DNA from: Anaerolineae bacterium
GTDB taxonomy: Bacteria; Chloroflexota; Anaerolineae; Anaerolineales; Anaerolineaceae
Assembly (NCBI GenBank): GCA_013178295.1
Contig: JABLWW010000019.1
Coordinates: forward strand, 1-64,000
Length of the DNA: 64,000 nucleotides
Direction of reading: 5' to 3'
How positions within the stretch are numbered: position 1 is the stretch's first letter; each line of letters starts with the position of its first letter. The notes below the pieces were generated by a model. The model saw nothing but the letters and a program-made list of their open reading frames with translations, was not told the origin of the DNA and did not search any database. Of the stretch, positions 26,522 to 35,119 are shown in pieces. Position numbers and translations under genes: made by a program.

Positions 26522-27460
26522 TCACAGGACGCGCTTTTCGCGGTCGTAATTCTGCCCCAAAAAGGCGGGCACCCGCGATTTGCGGAAGGTGAACACCATC
26601 ACCAGGATTGTTGCCAGGTAGGGCAGCATGAGCAGAAATTGATAGGGAATGATGCTGCCGATGACCTGCACGCGGTAAGCCAGCACCTCCACTCCGGCAA
26701 AAAACAGCGAGCCGTAAAAGATGGTGTGCGGCGACCAGCCGCCAAAGAATGTCAGCGCAATCGCCAGCCAGCCGCGCCCTTTGACCATGTTCTCGGTGAA
26801 CGTGCCGGTATAGACCATGGGCAGATACGCCCCCGCCAGCCCGATTAGCATCCCGCCGATGATGCTGGCGGCGTAGCGCATGCGCGGCACGCTGATCCCT
26901 AGACTGTCGGCAGCTGCTGAGTTTTCGCCCACTGCCCGCAGCGCAAGCCCCAAACTGGTCTTATACAGCAGGTAGTACAACAACACTGAAAGCCCCACCG
27001 AAGCGTACACCAGCCAGTTTTGGCTGAAGAAGATGGCGCCCAAAATGGGAATTTTGCTCAACAGCGGGATGGGGACATCCTGCAAAGTGGGGATGAGCGG
27101 TGGGGTGAGCGTGACACCGATCACCAGTTTGGGCAGCAGGGTGGAAAGCCCCAATCCGATAAAGAACAGCGCCAGCCCAATTACAAACTGGTTCATCTTC
27201 AGGCTGGTGGTAAAGTACGCCAGCGCCAGCCCAAACAGCCCGCCCGCAGCCATTGCCGCCAGCATGCCTACAAACAGACTGCCGCTCAGCCAGCTGGCCA
27301 GAAAGCCCACCGATGCCCCCACCAGCATAATACCTTCCTGCGCCACGTTGAACACCCCTGTCCGTCCGCCCAGCATGGTGCCCTGCCCTGCCAGAACAAA
27401 CGGTACCATCGTCAGCAAAATCAGCTTGAGAAAGTTGATGATGGTCAAACTTTCGCTCAT
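26522..27460 (-). CDS. BmpA-type ABC transporter permease 2
   Basis: Protein of 312 residues with about eight to nine membrane helices and the family landmarks TMLGGRTGVFNVAQEGIMLV, GLALRAVGENSAAADSLGI and GRGWLAIALTFFGGWSP. This is the shorter permease of the importers that use a BmpA lipoprotein (nucleosides or related purines). It overlaps the preceding permease by ATGA (27457-27460). It is the last gene of a four-gene operon. Confidence 0.88.
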   Translation of the reverse strand: MSESLTIINFLKLILLTMVPFVLAGQGTMLGGRTGVFNVAQEGIMLVGASVGFLASWLSGSLFVGMLAAMAAGGLFGLALAYFTTSLKMNQFVIGLALFFIGLGLSTLLPKLVIGVTLTPPLIPTLQDVPIPLLSKIPILGAIFFSQNWLVYASVGLSVLLYYLLYKTSLGLALRAVGENSAAADSLGISVPRMRYAASIIGGMLIGLAGAYLPMVYTGTFTENMVKGRGWLAIALTFFGGWSPHTIFYGSLFFAGVEVLAYRVQVIGSIIPYQFLLMLPYLATILVMVFTFRKSRVPAFLGQNYDREKRVL

Positions 27461-28518
27461 CGCCGCCTCCTACCAATCACATCCGACATCAAAACAAACA
27501 CAAGCACCAGCGCCTCCACGATGAAGATCATCTGCACCGGGATCATCAGCGTGCGCTGCATGGCGCTGGCACCCACTTCCAGGATGGCAATGAAGAAGGC
27601 GACAAACGGCACTGCCAGGTTGTTGCCTTTTGCCAGCAGACCGATGATCAGCCCCAGGACGAGAAAGTTGGACTGCATGCCCTCGATCAGCCTGTGCTGC
27701 ACCCCGGCGACTTCGATAGCGCCCGAAAGCCCGGCGATTGCCCCTGCCAAAACCAGCGAGAGAATAAACATCCTGCGCACGTTGATTCCATACACCTTTG
27801 CCGCGCGCGGGTTGGCGCCGGTTGCCACCAGATCGTATCCCGCTACGGTGCGGTTGGTGTATACATACACCGCTGCCGCCAGCGCCAGCGCCAGTAGAAT
27901 CCCGGCGTGCAGCGGTGGGCGGTTCACCAGCAATGGCAGCCATCCCCCCTCTCCAATGGCAATGGTGGTTGGGTGCCCGGCGGCGGTATCTGCCCACACT
28001 TTGGTGGCGATGAAATCCACCAGGTTGAACGAGACAAAGTTGAACAGCGTGGTGGTAAGAATTTCGTTGATCGAAAAGCGGTAAAGCAGCCAGCCGGGGA
28101 TCAGCCCCCAAAAGGCGCCCGCCAAAATGCCGCCCAACAGCACCAGCGGCAGCAGTACCAGCGGTGGCAGACTGGCAAAAACAATTCCCACTGCCGTCGC
28201 CCCAATCGCTCCTGCCAGAAACTGACCCTCCGCCCCGATGTTGTACTTGCCGGCGGTCAGCGGCACCGTAAAGGCGTAGGCGTGCAGCATGAGCGGGATG
28301 AGTTTGAGCAGTGTCTGCACAAACCCATTGAGGCTGCGGAAAGAGGTGAAAAAGATCGTCTCATAGGCTTTGAGCACATCAAACCCCATGGCAGCGATAA
28401 AAACGCCCGCCACAAGGAAGGATACAATCACCGCGGCAAGATACGGCACGGCTTTCTGCGCCGCTGTTTGCAACACGGTCTTTTGAGGTAAGGGGGGGTT
28501 AAACGTTTGTTCTGACAC
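27457..28518 (-). CDS. BmpA-type ABC transporter permease 1
   Basis: Protein of 353 residues with about nine helices. Landmarks are LMLHAYAFTVPLTAGKYNIG, GAEGQFLAGAIGATA and GYDLVATGANPRAAKVYGIN. It overlaps the upstream ATPase gene by 20 bases and the downstream permease by four, so all three are coupled. It forms the membrane channel with the partner at 26522. Confidence 0.88.
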   Translation of the reverse strand: MSEQTFNPPLPQKTVLQTAAQKAVPYLAAVIVSFLVAGVFIAAMGFDVLKAYETIFFTSFRSLNGFVQTLLKLIPLMLHAYAFTVPLTAGKYNIGAEGQFLAGAIGATAVGIVFASLPPLVLLPLVLLGGILAGAFWGLIPGWLLYRFSINEILTTTLFNFVSFNLVDFIATKVWADTAAGHPTTIAIGEGGWLPLLVNRPPLHAGILLALALAAAVYVYTNRTVAGYDLVATGANPRAAKVYGINVRRMFILSLVLAGAIAGLSGAIEVAGVQHRLIEGMQSNFLVLGLIIGLLAKGNNLAVPFVAFFIAILEVGASAMQRTLMIPVQMIFIVEALVLVFVLMSDVIGRRRR

Positions 28519-30049
28519 CGCTCATCATCCTGCCAATCTCATATTTTTCGAACCGGCTGCGCGGCAGCACGCCCACAATTTCGCCGCGGTAGAGCACCAC
28601 AATGCGGTTGCACAGCAGCAACAGTTCGTCCAGGTCTTCGGAAAGCAGCAGGGTTGCCATGCCGCCCTTTTTGCCTTCCAGCAGCTTTTGATAGACAAAT
28701 TCCATCGAAGGGATGTCCAACCCGCGCGTGGGGTTGTGCGCCACCAGCAGCTTTGCCGGGCGCGAGAAGGCGCGTGCGATCATCACCCGCTGAATGTTGC
28801 CGCCCGAAAGATTGCCGCCTGCATCCGCCGGGCTTTGCGTTTTGATGTTGTATTCCCGAATCAGCCCGCGTGCCGTTTCAAAGACCTTGTTCCAGTCCAA
28901 AAAAACGCCGCGGCTGTATGGCGGCTGGCGGTGAAAACCCAGTATCAGGTTGGTGGCAACGTTGGCTTTGGGCAAAAAGCCGTCGTGCAGGCGGTCTTCA
29001 GGGATATAAGCGACGCCTTGCCGCAGCAGGTCGCCGCTGGCGCTGCCCTCTGCCACCCCGCGCACGCGGATGCGCCCCCCGCTCGGCGGCTGCACGCCCA
29101 TGATCACTTCCGCCAGCTCGCGCTGTCCATTGCCTGCCACCCCGGCAATCCCCAAAATCTCGCTCTCATATACCGTAAGGGTTATGTCTTTGAGCAGTGC
29201 AATGCCGTCGCTGCGCGTCAGGTGGACATTTTCCATCTCCAATACCGGCGTTTCGCCCACCCGCAGGGCTTCCTCGCCGAGTTTGCCTTTGGAGAAAAAG
29301 ATGCTCTTTTCCACATTCATCTCTTCTCCCACCATAGCGCGCACAAATGCCTCTTCGCTGGCTTCGCCGCGCCCCAAGGTGAGGATGTTCTTGCCGTTGC
29401 GCAGCACGGTGATGCGGTCGCACACGCTCAGCACCTCGCGCAGTTTGTGGGTGATGAAGACAATGCTCAAGCCTTCATTAACCATCACCCGCAGCGATTC
29501 AAAGAGCGTGTCCACCTCCTGCGGGGTCAGGTTGGTGGTAGGTTCGTCCAGAATAAGGATATCCACCCCGCGGTAGAGCGATTTGAGGATTTCCACCTTC
29601 TGACGTGCCCCCATGGTCAACCCTTCCACCGCAGCGTCCAAATCCACCTGCAGCCCAAAGCGCTCTGCCAGTTCACTTACCTTATGCCGTTCCTCTGCCA
29701 GATTCATGGTATAGGGATGTTTGACATCGCTCCCCAAGACGATGTTCTCCATCACGCTGTAGGTTTCCACCTGCAAAAAGTGCTGGTGCACCATGGCAAT
29801 TCCGTGGCGGATGGCATCGCGCGGCGAACGGATATCAATTTCCCTGCCGCCGCGCAGCACGCTGCCGCGGTCCATGCGGTACAGCCCGTAGAGAATATTC
29901 ATCAGGGTCGTCTTGCCTGCGCCGTTGCCGCCCAGCAGTCCGTGAATCTCTCGCTTCCGCAATGCAAAGCTGACGTCATCCAGCGCCTGATTCTGGTCAA
30001 AGGCTTTGTAAATCCCCTTCATTTCCAGAATGATCGTCTCATCGGTCAT
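28499..30049 (-). CDS. BmpA-type ABC transporter ATPase, two ABC modules
   Basis: Protein of about 516 residues with two ATPase cassettes, as in sugar and nucleoside importers. The first has Walker A LLGGNGAGKTTLMNILYG (near residue 40), MGARQKVEILKSLYRG in place of the signature, and Walker B ILILDEPTTNLTP. The second starts near residue 260, with a degenerate Walker A (GIAGVAGNGQRELAEVIMG) and signature LSGGNIQRVMIARAFS. The ATG at 30049 begins at MTDETIILEMKGIYKAFDQ, the usual N-terminus. An upstream in-frame ATG at 30094 is possible. Confidence 0.9.
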   Translation of the reverse strand: MTDETIILEMKGIYKAFDQNQALDDVSFALRKREIHGLLGGNGAGKTTLMNILYGLYRMDRGSVLRGGREIDIRSPRDAIRHGIAMVHQHFLQVETYSVMENIVLGSDVKHPYTMNLAEERHKVSELAERFGLQVDLDAAVEGLTMGARQKVEILKSLYRGVDILILDEPTTNLTPQEVDTLFESLRVMVNEGLSIVFITHKLREVLSVCDRITVLRNGKNILTLGRGEASEEAFVRAMVGEEMNVEKSIFFSKGKLGEEALRVGETPVLEMENVHLTRSDGIALLKDITLTVYESEILGIAGVAGNGQRELAEVIMGVQPPSGGRIRVRGVAEGSASGDLLRQGVAYIPEDRLHDGFLPKANVATNLILGFHRQPPYSRGVFLDWNKVFETARGLIREYNIKTQSPADAGGNLSGGNIQRVMIARAFSRPAKLLVAHNPTRGLDIPSMEFVYQKLLEGKKGGMATLLLSEDLDELLLLCNRIVVLYRGEIVGVLPRSRFEKYEIGRMMSGVRTNV

Positions 30050-30216
30050 GTTCGTGTTTTTCCTTTTTTCTTTTGGGGCATGGAGGGACGCCATGCCCCA
30101 GCGCTTTCACATCCAGAGCCAAACAGACAGCGCCGCCGCGCCCGGCAGACACACTGTTTGTGTTGTACAACAGATGCGCCAGCCGGACGCGGTTTTGCGC
30201 TCCGCAGAGCGCCCGT

Positions 30217-31296
30217 TTATTCGATGGGGGTATTGTCTTTCTTGACCTCGATCTTGCCGGAGATGATATCCGCTACCAGCGCTTCGATCTCGGCATTGAG
30301 GGCTTCATCCACATTCTTGAGCGGCATCTGCACCGCAACGCCCGTGTCAAAGCCCAGCGGATAATAGCCGCCTTTTTCGCCAGCGATGATCTTCTGGGTG
30401 ATGTCCATCATCGGCTTCTCAAAGTCGTAAAGCAGTGAGGTAACGTAATTGGTGGGCGCAAAACTGGTCTTGTCGGTGTATTTGGCGGTAACCAGAATGC
30501 CCTTATCTGGCACGGCTTTGACCGCCTCAAACAGCCCAAACATGCCCAGGTTGAGCGATCCCATAATGACATCTGCCCCGTCGGCAATCATTGCATCGGC
30601 AACCTGGCGCGCCTTGGTCGGGTCATTGAAATCGCCCGCCCATACTGGCTTGAATTCCACCGTCAAACCCTGCTCGGCAATGGCTTGCTCGATGGCATGC
30701 ACTTCAGCATACGAGAAGGGCAGCGTCAACCCGCCGATGTAGCCGATTTTGCCGCTCTTGCTGGCTTTTGCCGCCAGCACACCGATGGCATAGTATCCTA
30801 TGTGGAAGTTGCGGTCAATAAACCACAGATTGGCAGGCGGGTTTTCCACCGCAGCATCGCCCTCGGCGATAAAGACCACATCCGGGAACTGCTTGGCAAG
30901 TTCAACCGTCTGATTGACAAATTGCCCGCCGTGCGTCCACACCACGTTGTAACCGGCGTCAATGTATTCGCGCATGGCGCGGTCAACATCCGGCACCGGC
31001 ACGCTTTCCGAGTAGGCGATCTCTGCGCCCAGATTGGATTTGACTGCGTTGAGACCGACAAACGCCAGGGTGTTATAGTCGGCATCGGTAACCACGCCGG
31101 GGAAGATGGCTGCCATTTTGATATCCGCTCCGGCGGCTTTCTTCTCAACCTCGACGACGACCGTCTTTTCGACCTCCACCTGCTTTTCGACTACTTTCTC
31201 AACCTCGACGGTTTTTTCCACGATCTGCGGCTGACAGGCACCCAGCAGCATGGCAAAAACCATCCACACAGAGAATAGAACGACCAGCTTTTTCAT
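30217..31296 (-). CDS. BmpA family substrate-binding lipoprotein
   Basis: Protein of 359 residues. GGAGGAGTAAGGAA before the ATG at 31296 fixes the start. The lipoprotein signal MKKLVVLFSVWMVFAMLLGAC ends at Cys21. A Val/Glu/Lys-rich linker (VEKTVEVEKVVEKQVEVEKT) follows. The binding domain (KMAAIFPGVVTDADYNTLAF, TVELAKQFPDVVFIAEGDAA, GKIGYIGGLTLPF, KARQVADAMIADGADVIMGS) matches the BMP/PnrA family, which binds purine nucleosides or related ligands. It is the first gene of the importer operon. A strong promoter lies at 31387-31414. Confidence 0.9.
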   Translation of the reverse strand: MKKLVVLFSVWMVFAMLLGACQPQIVEKTVEVEKVVEKQVEVEKTVVVEVEKKAAGADIKMAAIFPGVVTDADYNTLAFVGLNAVKSNLGAEIAYSESVPVPDVDRAMREYIDAGYNVVWTHGGQFVNQTVELAKQFPDVVFIAEGDAAVENPPANLWFIDRNFHIGYYAIGVLAAKASKSGKIGYIGGLTLPFSYAEVHAIEQAIAEQGLTVEFKPVWAGDFNDPTKARQVADAMIADGADVIMGSLNLGMFGLFEAVKAVPDKGILVTAKYTDKTSFAPTNYVTSLLYDFEKPMMDITQKIIAGEKGGYYPLGFDTGVAVQMPLKNVDEALNAEIEALVADIISGKIEVKKDNTPIE

Positions 31297-31330
31297 TTCC
31301 TTACTCCTCCATGACAAAAATAAAATGTTC

Positions 31331-31355
31331 AGGGGTGCCTTATGCACCCCTTTTT
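31331..31355 (-). promoter_or_regulatory. hairpin in the leader of the BmpA operon
   Basis: AGGGGTGC/GCACCCCT arms with a 5-base loop. On the plus strand it ends in TTTTT. On the minus strand it lies in the leader between the promoter and the ribosome site. Possible attenuator or plus-strand terminator. Confidence 0.5.
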
Positions 31356-31386
31356 CTCTCAGCCGACAACGGCGCTGTCTGTTTTC

Positions 31387-31414
31387 ATTATACATTTAAC
31401 CCCCCCGCTGTCAA
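31387..31414 (-). promoter_or_regulatory. consensus sigma-70 promoter of the BmpA operon
   Basis: TTGACA (31414-31409), 16-base spacer, TATAAT (31392-31387), about 90 bases before the BmpA ATG. This is one of the best promoter matches in the window. Confidence 0.8.
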
Positions 31415-31437
31415 TAGGGTCGCGCAGTGCCCAGCGT

Positions 31438-32598
31438 CTACCCGCCGCTGGCGATGTAAGCGTCGTACATCTCCGGCAGTGTCTTCCACTGCACGCTGCC
31501 CTCGGCCACATAGCGCTGAATGCGTTCCAGCCAGTTTTCCAGCAAGTTTTCATCCAGCGCCTTGCCCAGACTCCAGCCCAAGTAATAGGTGTTCACGCGG
31601 CCGGGCTGGGCGAGGGCAATGGCTTGTTCCAGTTCGGCAATGGCGGCGTCCACATCGGCTTGGGTAAATTCCTCGTTTTGCCCCATATAGGCAAGTCCGC
31701 CGCTGGCAGGCAGCATCACCAGCCTGCCGTTGGGGGCATCGTTGAGCCAGTCGCTGCCGCTGTTCATGCGCCACGGGTGCAGACGGTCGGCAAGTTCGGG
31801 CGGGAAGATGTCGTGGCAGGCGCTGGGCGAGGGACAGTTGCGGTACTCGGGCGGGCGCTGGTCGGGCGGCATGGACATGACCGCATAAGCCACCTGCCCG
31901 GTGGTGAAAAGATACCCAGCCTCGGCGGCGGCGGTGACCCAATCGCAGTGCGAGACGATCCCCGAAACATGCCGCACGGTGACCCCCAGCGACTCAAGCT
32001 GTTCTTTTTTGGCGCGCAGGTCGGCGGCAAAGTTTTTGCAGTTGTATGATGCTTGCCCGCCAACATCCGCGTGCACCCCTACGCCGTGCCCGCGCTGTTC
32101 CATCTCCAGCAGCACATTATCCCCCCAGCGTATGATGCCCTCGGTAACCTCTTTGCTTTCCCATGTCAGTTTTGCGCCGTAGCGCTCAAACAGGCTGGCA
32201 TACGCGCGCATTTTCTCCGCATGGCGTTCAAAGCGCTCCTGTTCCTCTCCATCGTTCCAGCCCTCCAGGTGCACCATGATGCCCATATAGAGCACGGCAT
32301 CCTGTTGTGCGGCAGCGGGAGAGGGCGCAGGCATGGAGGGCGCGCTTGAAGGCGCGGTCGGCGGGGGGCAGTCGGCCGGGCAGTTTTTGGGGTTTTCGGG
32401 TCCTTCGCAGATACCGTTGCCGCATGGCGAGGCGGCAGGCGGCTTGGCGGGGGGGGCAGACGTGGCAGGGGGGGCGGAGACGGCAGTTTCCGCAGGCGCG
32501 GCGGTCGGCGCGGCGGTCGGTCCCGCCTGCCCGCTCCACGTGCACGCCAGACTTGCCGCGATCCACAACGAGATGATTTGGAGAAGATGTCTTTTCAT
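31438..32598 (-). CDS. lipoprotein with polysaccharide deacetylase-like domain
   Basis: Protein of 386 residues. The signal MKRHLLQIISLWIAASLAC ends at Cys19. A linker and the Cys motif CGNGICEGPENPKNCPADC (near residue 60) follow. From about residue 100 the domain reads VLYMGIMVHLEGWNDGEE, GHGVGVHADVGGQASYNC, VSGIVSHCDWVTAAAEAGY and NTYYLGWSLGKALDENLLEN. The arrangement of His and Asp residues and the AAEAGY turn recall the NodB/polysaccharide-deacetylase barrel. I cannot confirm all metal ligands. It shares its N-terminal 85 residues with the next protein, which has an unrelated catalytic domain. Confidence 0.65.
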   Translation of the reverse strand: MKRHLLQIISLWIAASLACTWSGQAGPTAAPTAAPAETAVSAPPATSAPPAKPPAASPCGNGICEGPENPKNCPADCPPPTAPSSAPSMPAPSPAAAQQDAVLYMGIMVHLEGWNDGEEQERFERHAEKMRAYASLFERYGAKLTWESKEVTEGIIRWGDNVLLEMEQRGHGVGVHADVGGQASYNCKNFAADLRAKKEQLESLGVTVRHVSGIVSHCDWVTAAAEAGYLFTTGQVAYAVMSMPPDQRPPEYRNCPSPSACHDIFPPELADRLHPWRMNSGSDWLNDAPNGRLVMLPASGGLAYMGQNEEFTQADVDAAIAELEQAIALAQPGRVNTYYLGWSLGKALDENLLENWLERIQRYVAEGSVQWKTLPEMYDAYIASGG

Positions 32599-32637
32599 CT
32601 GAATAAGGCTCCTGTGGCAAAAAAATGTGCAAGTGCT

Positions 32638-33801
32638 CTACTGCGCCATGAGTTGGCTGGCAAAATCAGCGATGATCTGGTCGCGGCTTGGGTCCATGCT
32701 TTCGGGCAGCAGGGCGGGCAGGGTTGCCAGTGTGTACGTTTGGTTGGGCGGCTCGCTGTTCAAGCGCACCCACGGCACACCGCCGTTGATCGCGTTGTTG
32801 ATCATCAGCACAGTGTGCGCCTGATCGGGCTGGACGTGGTCTTTTTCGGATTGGACGCGCTGATAGGGGATGCGAATCTGACCGATGAAGGTGCTGGCTT
32901 CGCGCTGTGCCCAAAAGGCTTCATCAGTGCAGGAAGCGACATCGCTGAGGTGTCCGAGATGAGAGGCATCGCAGCCGCCGGTGTCGTCGCGGTTGGCGGG
33001 ACCTTCCCAGTCAATCAGAAAGCGGATGGGCAAATCGGGGTAGCGCGCTAATGCTCCGCTGCCCATCGTGATTCCATACGAGTAGGTCACCAGAGCCATG
33101 CGGGCGGGGTCAATCCCCTGCCAGCCAGCCGCGGCGCGGATGACTGCTGCCAGCCCGTCCTGCTGGATAAAGCCGTTGTTGTCTTCTTTTCCGCCGCTTC
33201 TGCCGCGCCCGTCGGGGTCAAAGACGATCACGGCAAACCCCGCCTCGGTGAGCAGGGAGGCTGTCGTTGGGCGGGCGGCGGTGGCGGGGTGCGAAGCGTC
33301 CTCGCGCAGGAATGACTGCCCGCTGCCGCTGCCGCCAGGCACCAGCACCAGCGCTGGCAGGCGGCTTTGTCCATCCCAACTGGCAGGATAAACCGCCGTG
33401 GCAAACAGCTTGGCGCCGCTGGCAGGGTTGATTACCTCGTGCGTTTCAAGACGCAGTTCGCCTTGTGCCCCAGGCGCGCCTTGCGGAGTTTTGGCAGGCC
33501 GGTTGGCAGGCGGGGCGGCGGATGGCGCATTTGGAGGCGCTTCGGAGGGTGCTGCGTTCTGCGGGGGGCAGTCGGCGGGGCAGTTTTTGGGGTTTTCGGG
33601 TCCTTCGCAAGTGCCGTTGCCGCATGGCGAGGCGGCAGGCGGCTTTACAACAGGGGGGGCGGATGTGGCAGGCGGTGCGGAGACGGCGGTTTCCACAGGC
33701 GCGGTAGTCGGCGCGGCAGTCTGTCCTGCCCACCCGCTCCACGTACATGCCAGACTCAACACCCCACACGTCAAAATCAAAAGCAAGCCTCTGTTGTGCA
33801 T
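32638..33801 (-). CDS. alpha/beta-hydrolase lipoprotein
   Basis: Protein of 387 residues. Signal MHNRGLLLILTCGVLSLAC ends at Cys19. The linker is followed by CGNGTCEGPENPKNCPADC. The alpha/beta-hydrolase domain starts near residue 120: PALVLVPGGSGSGQSFL (oxyanion loop), AVIVFDPDGRGRSGG, and ALVTYSYGITMGSGAL with the nucleophile Ser in YSYG (about residue 246, a variant of GxSxG). RIPYQRVQSEKDHVQPDQAH holds the likely acid and His. A secreted esterase or peptidase-like hydrolase is expected. Its promoter -10 lies at 33885-33880. Confidence 0.78.
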   Translation of the reverse strand: MHNRGLLLILTCGVLSLACTWSGWAGQTAAPTTAPVETAVSAPPATSAPPVVKPPAASPCGNGTCEGPENPKNCPADCPPQNAAPSEAPPNAPSAAPPANRPAKTPQGAPGAQGELRLETHEVINPASGAKLFATAVYPASWDGQSRLPALVLVPGGSGSGQSFLREDASHPATAARPTTASLLTEAGFAVIVFDPDGRGRSGGKEDNNGFIQQDGLAAVIRAAAGWQGIDPARMALVTYSYGITMGSGALARYPDLPIRFLIDWEGPANRDDTGGCDASHLGHLSDVASCTDEAFWAQREASTFIGQIRIPYQRVQSEKDHVQPDQAHTVLMINNAINGGVPWVRLNSEPPNQTYTLATLPALLPESMDPSRDQIIADFASQLMAQ

Positions 33802-33879
33802 AGCGTTTTCTCCTTATCTCTAGGTATTTTTTAACTCAAGATGCCCACTTGTCCCCGCTTTTGACAAGAGATTTTTGTT

Positions 33880-33958
33880 ATTATACATCCTCCGATTGTA
33901 TTTGCAAGATGCCTGCCGCGGCACGCCTGCGGCGCTTTGGCGCGCGGGAATATCGGTC
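33880..33958. repeat. left copy of promoter-bearing direct repeat
   Basis: About 70-79 bases sharing ATTATACATCCTC, TTTGCAAGATGCC and GCCGCGGC with 34921-34991. It carries the minus-strand -10 (TATAAT, 33885-33880) of the hydrolase lipoprotein gene. The two copies flank the PLD nuclease gene. Confidence 0.65.
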
Positions 33959-34038
33959 AGCCGAAGCGGCACACTGCCGGGGGTATGCCCCGCAGTGAGG
34001 TCTTGGCGGCCTGCCAAATTGTCGCCTCAGGCGGGGGT

Positions 34039-34890
34039 TTACGCCTTTTTCTTCCACACACCTTTTTCAACATGTTCAATCAAATGCAGCTTTTCCAGCA
34101 GTTGTAGCTGCTGTCTGATTTTTGCTCTGATATTCAGATTCTGCGGATAGGATTGTCTAAAAACTTCTTCCTGTTCATAGATTTGCTGGTTGGTAAACTC
34201 TCCTTCTGGGAGGGCTTCGTAAACCAGCTTAAGCCACCCAAACAGGTCTGTTTTGGCGGGTTGAGGACGTTCAAGCTGTTTTGCCTTGTTGATAAAAGTT
34301 TGTTTAAGATTTGCCAGTTTGGCATCCCTGGCTTGTCGCTGCTGGTAGAACCTTTGCCGCTGGCATAGCTCGGCGAACAAATCGAGGAATTCATCATCGG
34401 GGATGACGCGGTCGGGATGATATTTGAGCCGGTAATATGTGTTGTAGATTTCAGCGATAAGCTCCGATTCGGCTGTATCGGTGATCACCACATTGGCTTC
34501 GATGTTGGAACATAATCCCCTGCGTGTCAGGTTGGATGATCCAATGATGGCGGTGGCGGTTTGATCGCTCCTTGCTAGATACATTTTGGGATGATAGATT
34601 GCGGAGGCATGACGGGGTGCAAAGCAAAGCAGACCGCCTCGACGCGAGCGGCGCAGAATGGAATGCAATTGTGTGATCGCCGCGGGGTCTGTTGCGCTGG
34701 GATCCATGCCGACCAGAAATTCCACCAATGAGTCTGCCTCCAGTGCCTGCTCAATGGCGGGCATGATACAGGAGAGACCGTCGCTGGAGATGAATGCTAC
34801 GGCAACACGAATATCGCTGGACGTCTTGACTGCCTCCAGGAGAACAGCGAGGGCTGTTTGCGTTATATTGTCTGCAATTTGGATTTTCAT
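34039..34890 (-). CDS. PLD-family nuclease with C-terminal winged-helix domain
   Basis: Protein of 283 residues. The ATG at 34890 begins MKIQIADNITQTALAVL. Residues 25-160 form a phospholipase-D-type unit: VAVAFISSDG, LVEFLVGMDPSATDP and the HxK box AIYHPKMYLARSDQTATAII followed by GSSNLTRRGL. One HxK motif per chain implies a dimer, as in PLD-type nucleases. The C-terminal 60 residues (VFRQSYPQNLNIRAKIRQQL, then QLLEKLHLIEHVEKGVWKKK) match the winged-helix found at the end of several type II restriction enzymes. A DNA endonuclease is likely. The target and any protecting methylase are unknown. Confidence 0.75.
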   Translation of the reverse strand: MKIQIADNITQTALAVLLEAVKTSSDIRVAVAFISSDGLSCIMPAIEQALEADSLVEFLVGMDPSATDPAAITQLHSILRRSRRGGLLCFAPRHASAIYHPKMYLARSDQTATAIIGSSNLTRRGLCSNIEANVVITDTAESELIAEIYNTYYRLKYHPDRVIPDDEFLDLFAELCQRQRFYQQRQARDAKLANLKQTFINKAKQLERPQPAKTDLFGWLKLVYEALPEGEFTNQQIYEQEEVFRQSYPQNLNIRAKIRQQLQLLEKLHLIEHVEKGVWKKKA

Positions 34891-34920
34891 GAGAGTTTTT
34901 CCAAAGTCAAAAGCTTTTTT

Positions 34921-34991
34921 ATTATACATCCTCTCATTTGCAAGATGCCCGCCGCGGCGCGCTTGGGGCGGTTTGGCGTGGGATATTTGGT
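34921..34991. repeat. right copy of promoter-bearing direct repeat
   Basis: See 33880-33958. This copy supplies the minus-strand TATAAT (34926-34921) about 30 bases before the nuclease ATG. Confidence 0.65.
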
Positions 34992-35051
34992 TTCCATGTT
35001 GCAATCTTGCCAACAGCCTCTCCCGCCGCCGCACTGGCTGGCAAAGCATGG

Positions 35052-35057
35052 TAGAAT
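35052..35057 (+). promoter_or_regulatory. possible -10 element TAGAAT
   Basis: TAGAAT, 63 bases before the DUF368 start. No clear -35. Confidence 0.3.
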
Positions 35058-35119
35058 ATGCGCTCACGCTGCCGCCGCCCGCGGACGGCGGGGAGCACAT
35101 TGCAACTACTGGGAGAAAG

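Noticed and set aside
28688-30364. Plus-strand 558-codon frame over the ABC ATPase
   Set aside because: Antisense shadow of a clear two-cassette ATPase.
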